Shown piece after piece: positions 46,023 to 57,840 of a stretch of 64,000 bases of DNA. Source of the stretch: Chlorops oryzae. Taxonomy: Eukaryota > Arthropoda > Insecta > Diptera > Chloropidae. How positions within the stretch are numbered: position 1 is the stretch's first letter; each line of letters begins with the position of its first letter. The notes below the pieces were generated by a model. That model did not search any database. It saw only the letters and a program-made list of their open reading frames with translations, and was not told the origin of the DNA. Made by a program: the position numbers and the translations under genes. The stretch spans positions 159,645,667 to 159,709,666 of the forward strand of contig CM035806.1 of assembly GCA_020466095.1 (NCBI GenBank), read 5' to 3'.

Positions 46023-48068
46023 ATGCCGCCGCACCAGCAGCAAAATGAAACAGTTGAAGCTGAAATCGAGAATGTTCGTGTGGTGGTTCGTGCACGCCCA
46101 ATGGACAAGTTGGAGCAAAACAACAGCTCGATTAGTGTCATAAAAGTGGATAAAATCAATCGGGCCGTAACCGTTGTCAAGCCCGATAGTGCCACATTGA
46201 ATGAGCCGCCGAAAACCTTCTATTTCGATAACGTCTTCGGCGCAGATTCGAGTCAACTTGATTTGTACGTTGATACGGCTCGGCCGATTGTTGAGAAGGT
46301 TTTGGAAGGCTATAATGGTACCATATTGGCGTATGGACAAACGGGCACTGGGAAAACATACACAATGTCCGGCAATCCAGAGTCGCCGCATACGAAAGGC
46401 ATCATTCCAAATGCATTCGCCCATATTTTCGGACATATAGCGAAAGCTCGGGAGCAGCAAAAGTTCCTTGTGCGTGTTAGTTACATGGAGATTTATAATG
46501 AGGAGGTGCGCGATTTATTGGGCAAGGACGTTAACCGAAGTCTGGAGGTGAAAGAACGGCCGGACATTGGTGTTTTTGTTAAAGATCTAAGCGGCTATGT
46601 TGTACACAATGCCGATGACTTGGAGAACATTATGCGCTTGGGTAATAAGAATCGAGCAGTGGGCGCTACGAAAATGAATCAGGAATCGTCACGTTCGCAT
46701 GCCATATTCTCAATAACAATTGAGAGCAGTGAGCTTGGAGAAGGTGGTGTGCAGCATGTGCGTATGGGAAAACTTCAGTTGGTGGATCTCGCTGGATCCG
46801 AACGACAAAACAAGACACAAGCCAGTGGACAGCGCTTGAAGGAAGCTACCAAAATAAATCTTTCGCTCTCGGTGCTGGGGAATGTGATAAGTGCACTTGT
46901 TGATGGCAAAAGTACACATATTCCTTATCGCAATTCAAAATTGACTCGCTTGCTTCAGGACTCATTGGGTGGCAATTCGAAGACTGTAATGTGTGCAACA
47001 ATCAGTCCTGCAGACAGTAATTACATGGAAACAATTTCAACATTGCGTTATGCCAATCGTGCGAAGAACATACAGAATCGCATGCACATTAACGAGGAGC
47101 CAAAGGATGCTTTATTACGTCACTTTCAGGAGGAGATAGCACGATTGCGAAAACAGCTCGAAGAGGGAAACTTCGAGGAACAACTCTCAATTGAGGAAGA
47201 CGATGAAGAGGATGATGAGGAGGAAGACGATGACGATGATGATGATGATGATGCTACAATAGAGATTGAGGAAGAGGAAGCAACTGCACAGGTCAATGGC
47301 AAGAAATCGAAAAAGAAACGCGAGAAAAGCGATGCAGAGAAAGAAGCGCTCGAGCGTAAAGCACGAGAACAGCAGCGTGAAATCGAGCATGCCAAGACCG
47401 AACAGGAGCAGCTCCGCAATAAACTTATGTCGCTCGAAGGCAAAATACTTGTTGGAGGTGAGAATCTATTGGAGAAAGCACAAACGCAAGAGGAATTGCT
47501 CGAACAATCGTTGGCGGAGTTGGACGAACGAGAAAAGGCCGAACAGGCTCTCCGACAGACACTACAGCAGAAAGAAACCGAGCGAATCGACATTGAAGAG
47601 CGTTACTCTTCGCTTCAGGAGGCCAGTACTGGCATTACCAAAAAAATACACCGTGTAATGCAAATGCTTATGGGTGTTAAATCCGAATTGGCCGACCAGC
47701 AACAAGAACACCAGCGCGAAAAGGAAGGCATTTATGAAAACATTCGAAGCCTATCGCGTGAATTGGCGCTCTGTGAGTTGGTGCTAAACTCTTATATACC
47801 AAAGGAGTATCAGTCCATGATAAACCAATATACGCACTGGAACGAGGATATTGGCGAGTGGCAGCTAAAATGCGTAGCGTATACGGGCAATAACATGCGA
47901 AAGCACATCACTGAATCGAAAAATAGCAACAAGGAACCCGATTTTGTGGACTTATCGCACGTCTATCTCAGCTACAACACGGATAGTGTGACGAATCCGG
48001 TCCGTGCTCGATCTGCTCGACCACGCACATCCGGTGTTCCCCGTCCCACTACAGCACGACGCTATTGA
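46023..48068 (+). CDS. Klp64D: Kinesin-II motor subunit, KIF3A type
   Basis: A single open coding exon of 681 residues from the ATG at 46023, close to the fly family length. This is the motor subunit of heterotrimeric kinesin-II, which moves plus-end along microtubules in axons and carries intraflagellar cargo in ciliated sensory neurons. It pairs with a KIF3B-type subunit and KAP. The N-terminal motor has the P-loop GQTGTGKT (105-112), switch [10 protein letters not shown] (about 219-227), switch [10 protein letters not shown] (253-260), and the neck start [12 protein letters not shown]. Next come a neck coil ([12 protein letters not shown]), a very acidic stretch (about 388-422), a long Lys/Glu-rich coiled coil, and an Arg/Pro/Thr-rich tail. 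The acidic patch is the expected counterpart of the basic patch in the partner subunit. AATAAA at 48419 is a candidate poly(A) signal. Confidence 0.96.
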   Translation: MPPHQQQNETVEAEIENVRVVVRARPMDKLEQNNSSISVIKVDKINRAVTVVKPDSATLNEPPKTFYFDNVFGADSSQLDLYVDTARPIVEKVLEGYNGTILAYGQTGTGKTYTMSGNPESPHTKGIIPNAFAHIFGHIAKAREQQKFLVRVSYMEIYNEEVRDLLGKDVNRSLEVKERPDIGVFVKDLSGYVVHNADDLENIMRLGNKNRAVGATKMNQESSRSHAIFSITIESSELGEGGVQHVRMGKLQLVDLAGSERQNKTQASGQRLKEATKINLSLSVLGNVISALVDGKSTHIPYRNSKLTRLLQDSLGGNSKTVMCATISPADSNYMETISTLRYANRAKNIQNRMHINEEPKDALLRHFQEEIARLRKQLEEGNFEEQLSIEEDDEEDDEEEDDDDDDDDDATIEIEEEEATAQVNGKKSKKKREKSDAEKEALERKAREQQREIEHAKTEQEQLRNKLMSLEGKILVGGENLLEKAQTQEELLEQSLAELDEREKAEQALRQTLQQKETERIDIEERYSSLQEASTGITKKIHRVMQMLMGVKSELADQQQEHQREKEGIYENIRSLSRELALCELVLNSYIPKEYQSMINQYTHWNEDIGEWQLKCVAYTGNNMRKHITESKNSNKEPDFVDLSHVYLSYNTDSVTNPVRARSARPRTSGVPRPTTARRY

Positions 48069-48674
48069 GCTTATCAGCTGACCGTAGCTGCGCCTTGCTT
48101 CACGACAGCAGCAGCAGCCCTGTTCCGCTGTCCCGTTTTACTTATTTTGGTTGTGTTCCTCACCTATTACTGCTATCATTTGAGTTTCGCATAGCTGCGT
48201 CATCGTCTCGCCGCTGACGAACAAAAATAAGAACGTCATGTCTCTCAAACCATAATATTTATGGATTCATACGTGCATTTGAAGGCGACCTTGTTCGTAG
48301 TTCCCACAAACCACGAATCACTGCAAAGTATTTTAAATGGAAAATTGTCAATGCGCCTTTGCATACAATTTTGTTATTGATGCATCAGTTTATTTTAAGG
48401 ATTTATTTTAATTTTAATAATAAAAATAACTTATTCAAAGCAAAAGAAAAAATCGATTTTAAATTCGAATATTCTTAATTATAATGCTCAAAGCATACCT
48501 TCTAAATACTAAATATTCATTATTAAATTAATTGATTAATAGTCAGATTATTTTTTACAAAAGATTCAAACAATCATTAATGTGGACTATTTTCGTACTC
48601 AACTGCATATTTAATGATTAGATTAAAAAATAATTTTAAAATAATCGGTATTATTTGCGATTAATGAAAACAAA
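48069..48674. other. Klp64D 3' UTR and AT-rich spacer
   Basis: The 3' UTR probably runs to just after the AATAAA at 48419-48424. The rest is AT-rich without features. Confidence 0.45.
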
Positions 48675-49149
48675 TCCAATATTACCAATCATATTTAAAA
48701 TAATTTTAAAAATAAAATCTGATTTTCATTTTCACCAACGAAATTTTTAAAATATTTTTTTTTTAATTTTAAACTACCTCAGGAGGTCGTTTAAGTTTTT
48801 TTAAAGATATGGTAACAGCCCTGTTTTGGGCGGTAGAAAAACAGCTGATTACATTCATTCTAAAATTTTACGGAAAAAATCTGCGCAAAACGCAACAAGC
48901 AAAGCTTTAAATTTATGGATTCGGATTACAGCGATATGAGACTGATGAAAAATCGCGCGCACACGGCTCCATGCTCTAAAATAATATTTCAATCATTTGT
49001 GAATTTGACTGACTACCCTGACAGTGGAGCGTGCTGCCACATTTTGCTATACTTAAAAAAGTTGCATATTGAAAATGAAATTTAAAATAAAATAAAAAAT
49101 TTAATTTAATTTTAAAATTTTTTTAAATATGTTTGGTAATATTGGCCCT
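48675..49149. mobile_element. MITE, AGGGCYAATATTACCAARCA ends, copy 2
   Basis: A 475-bp relative of 8031-8504. The right end is TTTGGTAATATTGGCCCT. The left end is eroded (AATATTACCAATCATATTTA). An ACAGCTGATTA word is kept in the body of both copies. Non-coding. Confidence 0.75.
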
Positions 49150-51068
49150 AATAAATTATTCAAAAGTAATCAAAAAAGTAGTCCCAATTATTTTAAGATT
49201 ATTTTTATTTATTAACTACGACTTTCTCAATCAAACGACTCCGCATTACTAATTTTTTAAATCAACAAAAAACATGTAATAGTAGCGTTATAAGCTCAAC
49301 TGCACTAAAATTTGTAGCAAAAACCGGCTTTTGAGTTGTTTTCTACGAGTGGGCCATTTTGAGTGGCGTATGAATTGAGTTTTAAAATTTTTATTTTTGT
49401 TATAATTTTTAAGTTTTAGTTTAAAGTGGATGAAGTTACGTTTTTTATGTTCAAAATTGAATAAACTTATTATGTTTTTTTAAAATTTTGTTGAAACACT
49501 TATTTTTTTCAAGATATGGGCATTCAAATGAAAATTTAACAGGTGGGCCATTTTAGTGGTAGCCACTGTAAGCGGAAATAAGAGTTCGGTAGGAGTCGTC
49601 ATGACTCAATATGAGCTCCTACGGTATATGGAATCGGACTCATATAGGACGACTTTCGCAAAAAGGGAAATCCGTTCATTAAGGACTCCTAAATGAGTTC
49701 ATTATAGGGCTCCGACTCCAAATTAGGCGTCATATATGACTATTTTAGGACTCATAATGTTTTCTGGGAATCATTCAGTTGTGACATGAACTCATGCAAA
49801 TTTAATTGTAAAGAAGTTTATAGGGATATGGGCGTTGCTTAAATTAGGGATAAAGTCCTGTGCAATGGGCACTTTTGGTACTTATTTTTTGAACTTTTCT
49901 CAGTGCGAGCTCGCATGGTCATTTGTTTCATCGTTCCGCGCATGACTACATAAAGGTACTTTTAGACGATATGTTCTTTGCACATGTACTCTCAAATCGA
50001 TCCGTCCCTTTTCCATATGTAAACATATGAAATTAGAACGCGTTCTATTTCTTTTTGTTTACATACTTATGTCACGTCACTTGGAGAGAACCTGTGCAAA
50101 GCATGGATTGCTTTTAGACGCCATCATATAGTATATGGACGCTATATTCAATTTCCAATAAGAAAATTTTGGCAGTACACATAGAAAAAATATCGTGTAC
50201 AAGTACCTTAAACGTGAACGTGTAAAGACCGTCAGTGTCGGAGTGCTCTCTTGCAACGAGCTCTCGGAGCATTGGAATTACATTTTTATTATTATTTTTG
50301 TTGGTCCTACCGATATCGTTATAACCGATACAGTTGGAGGGACCAACAAAAATCCATCGTTATAACCGATAATCGCTATATCCAGTAACAGAAATTAAGA
50401 AAAATTAGAATAGCGAACCAAACTTAACCTAAAATTTTCATCGCTATAACCGATAATCGTTATAAGCGGTATCGCTATAACCGATTTATACTGAATATAT
50501 ATATCATAAGGGGTATTTTCGTTGTTCTGAACGTTTTACTACGATGAAAAGGGTGCAGAATTTTCAGAAATTTTGATTTGAATTGTATTTATAGTAGCAG
50601 GAAACATCGTTAGGACTATATTTCGAGAAGTTTGAACCATTAACAATGCGTTCTTGAATTAAATGCAAGCTTGAGTTCACTGAAATGAATTCGATTGAAG
50701 TCTATCGATTTCTAATAATCGAAACTAACGATTTCACCATCGGCATTCTGTCAGTTCTAGTCCAGCGTAGTATCGTAAAAATTTACAACAAAGATACTTT
50801 CAATAAAGCAAAGCCTTAATACTTCGTTCCAAAGGATACGAATTATTTGTAAGTCAAATCTTAAAATGGTATTTTGTGAGTTTCCACAGGCTTTCGATTA
50901 ATCTGGTGTTGGTTTTTTTTTTTTTTATAATAAGCAAATGCAGAAACGAAAAATATTTCCAAATGTTCGATTTCGTTGCGATTCCCGATTCTTGTAATAC
51001 GACTCTCGATAGCTTAATTATAACCATCGCTTTATTGGCTCCTAATGCTTTGTATTCGATCTATAAGA
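49150..51068. other. Gene-free stretch with old repeat fragments
   Basis: 49590-49770 repeats GGACTC/GAGTCC words. 50295-50490 has an inverted TTGTTGGTCC / GGACCAACAA pair and several CG(T/C)TATAACCGAT words, probably a degraded element. No gene is supported. Confidence 0.4.
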
Positions 51069-51619
51069 GGCCGTTTCCACTATAGCCGCATCTTGTTTCG
51101 CATCTTCAAGATGCGATTTTTGAGATTGGTGTTTCCACTGGCATTTCGCATCTTGCATCTTTCAAATCAGCGTTTTTGTTTACAATTGATATTTTTACTA
51201 TGATGCCACATTTCGACCACTATTCGGTCAATTTTGTAATCTATTATATAATATAAGTATTTAAGACAACATCAGTATATGTTCGATCGTCACAAAATTA
51301 CATTTGTTACTGACTTCATGCTAATTGTTGAGCATAATATGTAATTCATTAGTAATGTTACATTTCTAATTCTTGTTTCACCATCCATTTGTAGTCTATC
51401 TGTACAAAATTCCTGAAATCTTTCAATAAATGCAATGTTTGACTGACTTCGTTTAAAATACGAATATGTAAGTCGAAATTTAAATGATTTTGTTGATCGT
51501 TTTAAGGCCAGAAGATGCGGTTCAGGATACAAAAGCAATGCAGAAAAATTCAAAGCATCGTTGTCCCATCTTGCTCAAAATCTGAAAGCAATGCTTAAGC
51601 CATCGTTATAGTGGAAACT
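51069..51619. mobile_element. Possible MITE with GTTTCCACTATA ends
   Basis: GTTTCCACTATA at about 51073 and TATAGTGGAAAC at about 51607 are inverted. Inside, AGATGCGATTTTTGAG / CATCTTGCAT words recur near both ends. A related partial copy of the interior (TCGATCGTC(C)ACAAAATT, TGCTAATTGTTG) lies just downstream at about 51670-51800. Confidence 0.45.
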
Positions 51620-52259
51620 CAAGCTGACGATCTAACATATATGTATGTTATGACACATACATATATATGTGTCGATCGTCCACAAAATTTATGTTAAGCC
51701 TGACGCCTTTCTGCTAATTGTTGGTAAAATTTCTGTAGAATTCATTCGTTACATTCGTTCCAAAAATTGTCAATTGTTGTTTAAAATACGATTTATAAAA
51801 CTTATTGTGAGGCATAAATAATATCGTTTGAAGTTATTTTATGATAAAATGTTGGGAATTTTCGACCTTGATCTTTCGATTTTAGAAAACAACATCAAGC
51901 TATGCTCGCAAATTTTTTAAATAAAAGTTTTTATGTACTTATATGTATCGACTTTTAAGGCCCTAAAGCAACCATTAAGTCCAAATTGCGTTTCGATGTT
52001 TTGAAAATTCTACAGTGCTGTAACGCCTTAAATCATATATGGTTTATGTATTTGCTTATCGTTTATGGTTTGATTCTTAGCACAAATGTTCTGTTATCTC
52101 CACGACTCCAAGACTGTTAATTGCTCTGTTAGATTATTAAAGAAAAATTTTCAATATCAGCCATTTTCATAAAGCACTGCGATTTAATTTGGACATCATT
52201 TTGTTTAAAAGAATTCTCTAGATCAATTTGATAACTACAGTACATTTTTTGTTGTTGTT
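51620..52259. other. Spacer before the RBIS-like gene
   Basis: AT-rich. Includes the related partial repeat at about 51670-51800. The upstream promoter or leader exon of the next gene may lie here but is not identified. Confidence 0.35.
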
Positions 52260-52275
52260 ATTATAGTGAAGAACG

Positions 52276-52673
52276 ATGGCACGCAAAGCAAAAGGTAATA
52301 TTGGGGCAAAAAAGGGTAAGGCTACGACCAAAGCTGCCATCAACAAATTGAAGAAGGAGAAAAACATATTCAAGGTGGCTGATAGCAAAGGTAAAAAGAA
52401 GCCCAAGGAGGTACAAGGCAAGCTAAAGAAGGTAAATTCAGTCTGTACAACACTAAGTGAACATTGTCATTTCATTTGTTCCCACAGATAAGGGAGTCCG
52501 TCAAGGCCAAACATGAAAAAGTCGATGCAAATTTGAAAGAGTTACACAAGGATCTGGTGGTGAAGACACCAAAGCCAATCCCTAGCAAAGCTCCGCTGAA
52601 GAAACAAAAGAGAGCAGCAGCCAGTCCCAAGAAAGTTGCGCAAAAACTGAATAGTCTCAAATTAAAAGTCTAA
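52276..52673 (+). CDS. RBIS-like (C8orf59 family) ribosome biogenesis protein, two exons
   Basis: Exons 52276-52431 and 52488-52673 join in phase 0 across a 56-bp intron (aag|gtaaat ... cccacag|A) to give 113 residues. An acceptor-like ttattatag just before the ATG suggests a spliced leader. The protein is small and very basic. The conserved core is KNIFKVADSK, then the pair KLKKIRESVKAKHEKV and DANLKELHKDL. This pattern (K-N-(V/I)-F-(K/H)-(V/I)-A, LKKI, KV, LQK-L) matches my memory of RBIS, a nuclear 60S assembly factor. The Lys/Pro/Ala-rich tail looks like a nucleolar signal. The family call is by eye. Confidence 0.75.
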
Positions 52674-53184
52674 ACCAAAAAAAAAAAAAAAAATTTAATA
52701 AATTAAATCATAGCATCTGAAGTGAGAACCAAGCCTCGACCTAGCACTTAAGTCGTGAGAAACAGATTGAGAGAGGCATCCATGAAGTTCCCCGCAATAT
52801 AATGTAGTCTCATAGAATAAACTCATCGAACAAAAAAAATTATTACTAATTATAATGCACCTCATGTTTGGATGCTTAATGACTCGCAGAAATTTTGACT
52901 AAGAATGTTTCATTGAACGATTTTGTGTACGTTCATGTAAATTTTGAAATACCTATGAACTTTGAGAATTGAGGCATGCTTTATTCAAATATCTGTAATG
53001 GATAATCCTCATCATCAAGCAATATAAATTTACGTTGCTATGTTAATATTTTATAGATTTACCTATACATATATAAATATAGAGTAAATGATATAAGTTT
53101 TATTGAAATATTTCAAAGAGTCGAAATTGAAACTTCATTTTTGTGGAACGAAGAAGAAACACTCTAACACGCCGTCCGTCTTCA
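52674..53184. other. 3' UTR of RBIS-like gene and spacer
   Basis: TTTAATAAATTAAATC at about 52694 after an A run is a likely poly(A) signal region. The rest is AT-rich without features. Confidence 0.45.
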
Positions 53185-53508
53185 TTGGTTGCATTCAGCA
53201 GATTCATCTGTTGCCATATCAACACATTGAGCAAATGTAGTTAAATAAATTTTTCTTGCCAAAAATGGCGTCCGCATGTAGTCAACATGTTGCGAACGCT
53301 CAGTATGTAGCGCCAAATATTACTCAAACTGCAGTCTGCTGCAAGGCCGGACTGGGCCTACGGGCAAATGCCCGGTGGGCCCCTATTGCGCTGTGCATTT
53401 TAGATGTTAGGTTTTTTTTCTTTTCTTAGGTAACAGGGCTCATTTTTTCAAACGCCCGGTGGGCCCTTTGACCTCCAGTCCGCCACTGGTCTGCTGAATG
53501 CACCAATT
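53185..53508. repeat. Inverted-repeat element containing a nested hAT MITE
   Basis: TTGGTTGCATTCAGCAGA at 53185 and TCTGCTGAATGCACCAA at 53490 are inverted. The right arm begins at the duplicated target of the nested hAT MITE, so the outer pair is older. Confidence 0.45.
53342..53488. mobile_element. 147-bp hAT-type MITE with 8-bp target duplication
   Basis: Ends CAAGGCCGGACTGG and CCAGTCCGCCACTG are inverted. The 8-bp GTCTGCTG flanks it at 53334-53341 and 53489-53496. It also carries two CGCCCGGTGGGCCC-like words. Non-coding. Confidence 0.88.
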
Positions 53509-55440
53509 GTTAAACTGCGATTTCCCATGAAGCTGAAGGATAGAGCAATCGGAAATGAAACCAATTCTGATACCTATTTTCAGCTATATCATTTCAATGA
53601 AGGTCAGTAATTACTTAGATATTTATGGTACTTCTAGATTGTGACTTGTTCGCGTAGGCGAAATAACAACAAATGCTTCCAAGGGCCTCAGCGATCATAA
53701 GGGTGCCGGGAATTCAATCCCTCAGTTGTAATAAAAAAAAAACATGACCAAGCGATATACAATGAGAAAGCTGTCTCAACATGAACATCTCCGTAAGATA
53801 CGTTGACATTTTTTTAGTATGAGTTGATATCAGCGCCCTTACACTGCAGTTCGATTCCAATAAATATTAGCTCGGATTCGAACGTTTGATAGTCTATTTT
53901 TCTGGTGCCGGATGTTCGTAATACTTTATTATTGTTATTCGTTCGACTCAGATTGCGTGTTCGAGTAGAATGACTTTCCGAGTCCCCGAGTAAGGCCCCA
54001 GCTTTGCTGAAGGTAAGACTCTTTCGCTTCCTTATAATCGGATTCATTTTGATTAGTTGGCTGCCTGCAAATGGGATGCATTAGAATTGGGGCAGGAGTA
54101 CATTTTTATGCGTACCATTATTATTATGTATGTATTTTTGTATGAACTAAAGAGCAAGGTCCTACGAATGTCCTCAAAATTTTTTTTTAACCAACTCAAA
54201 CTATCAAATGTTTCTGTACTTGCACATGTTGAAACATGTCCTCAAGTTTTATTTCGTAGAAATAAAAAATTGAAGACAATCGCACTACATTTGCGGCGAC
54301 CACAGTCAATTGAAAATAACAGAGGCGTAAAAAAGCCATTTTTATAGTGGACGATGCTTAAAAAATAATGATCTATAGTGAAATTGTGGGTTGCTTTCTT
54401 AAAATAACAAAGTTTGTTGTATTGTGAAGATACAGAGGTATGTTTATGGTAAAAAAATCAATAGCAAATTTTTTTTTCTTGGAAGGCCTATGAAGGCCCA
54501 CCATAAAAAATTCAACAACGGTCATTAAGAAACCTTATATTGAGTTGCTCTGAGGTCAAAAGACGGCAACTATACCCTTTTTTTGCTTAAATAGCGTTTA
54601 ATCTTTAATTCTTAATCAAAAACAGGATAGTAACATTCGTTAAGTTTTTTTTTAAATAAACGAATTTTGTCTGATATTTTAATTTTTTTTACTAGCTTTT
54701 ACAATATAAATTAACATAAAAGGCTTTCAAAAGTAATGAATGCAAGTTTGGGTTCATTATCTCAAACAAGGAGTAAGTGGGCCTTTTAAGGTACACATGT
54801 TCCTCGTAAGGCCCAAAATGACGTTTTTTTTAATCGCATTTTAAGAGCTTTTCCGATAATGATTTTTAGTAGAATTTTTTGTTTTTCTATAGAAAATTTA
54901 TCAAATAAATCAACACAAAAACAATCGGGTTTCTATCATCAATACTTTGTACGCTGTAATCGAAAAGGTGTTAGGTGGGCCTTACGTGGTACACTTACCT
55001 TATGTATGTATTTTTGTATGGAACTTAACTAGAGCAAGTGTCTTACGGAGATGTTCCTCAAAAGTTTTTTTTTGAATACGAAACTCCAAAAGGGTATTTA
55101 TAGAAATGAGTCGACTCTGTGAATTTTTGGATTGAATTGAATTTTTGGATTTTAAAATCGATTTAAAGTATGATGAAAGGCCTGATTGCTTGTGGAAATG
55201 GCAGCTGATAATTGAGTTTTTTATTTCAAATACAAAAATGGCAATATAGTATAGTCAAAAGTCTTTATAACGGATTAACAGAAGAATTGGAAATTAGTTT
55301 CGATGCCGAGATAAATCGTTATACGATGAATAAAATGAATTGAAAAGATTATAGAAAATCAGTAGTATATAGACTTAATATGGAATCGGTTCGTTATAGA
55401 GAAGTTCGACTGTAATAACATTAAATTGGAACACGATAAA
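53509..55440. other. Gene-free stretch with a direct repeat pair
   Basis: No gene is supported. About 54128-54192 and 55004-55070 share TATGTATTTTTGTATG, AGAGCAAG and TCCTCAAAA before a T run, 0.88 kb apart. Near 53690-53730 a GGGAATTCAATCCC word followed by an A run could be a SINE scrap. Confidence 0.4.
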
Positions 55441-55489
55441 ATGTGTCGCTAAGAAGCCATTAAGCAAGTATTCATGGATGTAAGACTGC

Positions 55490-56263
55490 TTAGCCATATA
55501 GTGGCGCTGGCTGAATCGCCTGATTAGTGCTCCCAGCAGATGCTGGCGCGAGTGGAACTAGTGGCGACACTGGTACGGCTGTACCAACGTTTTGCGGCAC
55601 ATCGAACCAGTCGAATTGTGTGCGTATAAACATGTCCAATTGATACACATCGATGCCGGCATTTTGCAATTGAGCAATTAAACGTTGGGTTTCCGGAAAA
55701 GACAGCAAACGATCGTAGACAGGTCGAAGGGCTGTCACACGCTGCCAATATTGAGCGAAAGCACCATTTTGTTGGACCTTCGATTCTATATTAGCTTTCA
55801 ATAGATCCAACGGATAATAGCTGATGAATTCATTCACGAAACCCTGCCAGCCGTAAACGCTATTAGCCCAATACGGTGATGTATTGAATATGCTCAATTC
55901 CAGCGATTCGTCTAGCTCCATCGAGCCACCTGACTGCAACAATTGCGAGCGTACCCAATTCTGGAACGTAATGATCTCCGGCTGCGAACGGAAACGCATA
56001 CGCACAATGAACGCGTCATAGGAATTCGCTATGCGCACCACAGTCTGGAATTCAGCGTCGTTAAGTAAATATCGAGTTATGAGCTTCATCAGCATTTTTA
56101 TTGGTATTAGTCTTGTTAATTCTTCGAGATCCTGAGCGAGTGTCGTCGTTGGGGCTGTTATAACAACCGCACCTGATGATGCGGCACCATAAGGTGTTCC
56201 ATTCGCGGCCAATGTGGCCGACATGAGACCCAAAAGTCCTAAGGCCAATGTGGCAGCTTTCAT
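55490..56263 (-). CDS. Secreted insect-allergen-repeat (G12-like) protein
   Basis: A single-exon 257-residue protein, ATG at 56263. Residues 1-20 are a signal peptide (MKAATLALGLLGLMSATLA). The body matches the insect allergen-related repeat family. It has LEELTRLIPIKMLMKLITRYLLNDAEFQ, an EFISYYPLDLL segment and an AQLQNAGIDVYQLDMFI motif, i.e. helical repeats that start with the domain's LxxLIP signature. There is one repeat of about 190 residues and a Pro/Val/Ala-rich tail ending in APLYG. Relatives are secreted in the insect midgut and bind small hydrophobic ligands; exact function is unknown. The upstream TATA box and GATA sites agree with strong gut expression. Confidence 0.8.
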   Translation of the reverse strand: MKAATLALGLLGLMSATLAANGTPYGAASSGAVVITAPTTTLAQDLEELTRLIPIKMLMKLITRYLLNDAEFQTVVRIANSYDAFIVRMRFRSQPEIITFQNWVRSQLLQSGGSMELDESLELSIFNTSPYWANSVYGWQGFVNEFISYYPLDLLKANIESKVQQNGAFAQYWQRVTALRPVYDRLLSFPETQRLIAQLQNAGIDVYQLDMFIRTQFDWFDVPQNVGTAVPVSPLVPLAPASAGSTNQAIQPAPLYG

Positions 56264-56392
56264 TTTCCCCGCGAAATATCGTATACTACACTACAATAAA
56301 GATCGTATGGATAATTCCAAAACGCTGGATAAAACACGACCCGATGCGTTGATGCAAAACTAAGTATATCCATCGGATACGATTGCCACCGG

Positions 56393-56473
56393 TTTTATAC
56401 AAATCGCACCGCAGCGTTGTTATTGTGGACCTAAGCGATTCTCCTCTTATCTCTGTGGAGTTTCATCGATAAG
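56393..56473 (-). promoter_or_regulatory. TATA box and two GATA sites of the allergen-repeat gene
   Basis: On the minus strand TATAAAA lies at 56399-56393. It places the start near 56368 and gives a leader of about 105 nt. AGATAAG lies upstream at 56452-56446 and CTTATC (GATAAG on the plus strand) at 56468-56473. WGATAR pairs close to a TATA box are the usual layout of dipteran midgut genes. Confidence 0.6.
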
Positions 56474-56479
56474 AATATT

Positions 56480-57179
56480 TTTACAGTAATTTAAATCACT
56501 TTTCTATAATTAATTGTGATCTGTTGATAACGTCGGAGCGATGTTATTTTACCCCACGGACTTCACTTAAAAAAAAAAAAAATAATAATAATAATAATTC
56601 CCTCGTTTTGTTCCCCGTTCTCTTCTCTATATGAAACCACGTTGACAGGTTGATAAACATGTCCATGGTCATGAGATCCAACATTTACACTACACATGAT
56701 CGGTGAGTCATGGACTCATATATGTATGATCGCCTGTTCTGTTACCCCCGTACCATGTTCCTTTTCTAAAATACTTATACCTAGTTATCTCAATCTCACT
56801 GAGTGCGTGTCTTGAAGGTAAGATTTTGATCTGTAATAATGCCTCATGGGAGTGGGTTTTATTTTTTTTTTTTTTTGTAACCAGTTGGAATGGCCCATCT
56901 TAAGACACATACTTTTTGTTTTCATGCGATTCTTCCTTTGGTGGATTCTTACAATGAGAAAATGTTGGTGCAGCGAAACCAATTAGGAAATTGAAGTATA
57001 TCCACACACAAGTGATAATAATAATTTGGGAGCTTTCAAGTATTACCTAACGAAATTTTTGAAGATTTTTAACCCTACCACCCCTCCCCCCATGTAACGC
57101 GTTTTCGAGAATTTCGAGACAAATGAACATTCAAGGGATAACCCGTAAGTTTATCTCGTTTTTCTTTATTTCCTTTATC
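56480..57179. other. Gene-free spacer
   Basis: No gene is supported. AAT repeats at 56570-56600 and a T run near 56862. Confidence 0.4.
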
Positions 57180-57600
57180 GGACCACGTCTCATACGGAGC
57201 TACATAGTTCGAGCACACAGCCAGGGTAGGATTTTAGTGGTTCAAATCCACCACAAAACGAAGACCATTTTTTTTTTAGTAGTGTTCGGGTTTGGGTTAC
57301 AAAGTAGGACATCCATTTATTGCAGATACTGGCTAGTAGACGAGGAAGATGAATCTCCGCAACACCTTTTACTGCAATGCCCTGCGTTCTCAAGGAAAAG
57401 ATTCTCTTATTTAGGAAACTCTGTAATGCGATCCCCAACGGACTTAGATTCGGTAAATTTTACTCAAATCACTGGCTTTATTGCTAGCTCAAAATGGTTC
57501 TAGAGAAAGGTGTTCACCTCTATAGGGTATCACAACGGACCTCAGGTCTAAGTGTGTCGGTTTTATGACAGCCCAAGTAACCTAACCTAACCTAAGCCTA
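57180..57600 (+). mobile_element. Non-LTR retrotransposon 3' end (LINE fragment), plus strand
   Basis: From about 57290 the translation reads VDEEDESPQHLLLQCPAFSRKRFSYLG. This is the Glu-rich, His and Cys-containing tail (H-LL-CPA-(S/A)RKR) found after the RNase H domain of I/LOA/R1-type LINEs. It then reads to a stop near 57503. The 3' UTR has GGGTATCACAACGGACC and ends in (TAACC)n at about 57574-57593. The 5' part is missing and the frame is shifted near 57320. The border upstream of about 57290 is uncertain. Confidence 0.7.
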
Positions 57601-57840
57601 GGATTAGGAAAACGACATAAACAATCAACAAATACCATTAGTCTCCAGGCCTATTCCCCCTGGACCATTCTTCTAAGGCCTGTGAGTTATGCTTTTGAGG
57701 GGCTGTCTTCGTATTCATTGTCAAAGAATTCGAGAGCGTTCCATGTGATAGGATTAATTTGGATACTTTTACTAAGGATCTCAAGAGATTTCCCAATGCC
57801 CAGCGAGAGAAGATAAGATGCTGCAGACGAATCCAGAAGG

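Noticed and set aside
45878..46460. Minus-strand frames of 105 and 183 codons
   Set aside because: Antisense shadows of the Klp64D motor domain.
47126..47593. Ser-rich minus-strand frame
   Set aside because: Antisense of the acidic/coiled-coil region of Klp64D (GAG/GAT codons read as CTC/ATC and Ser).
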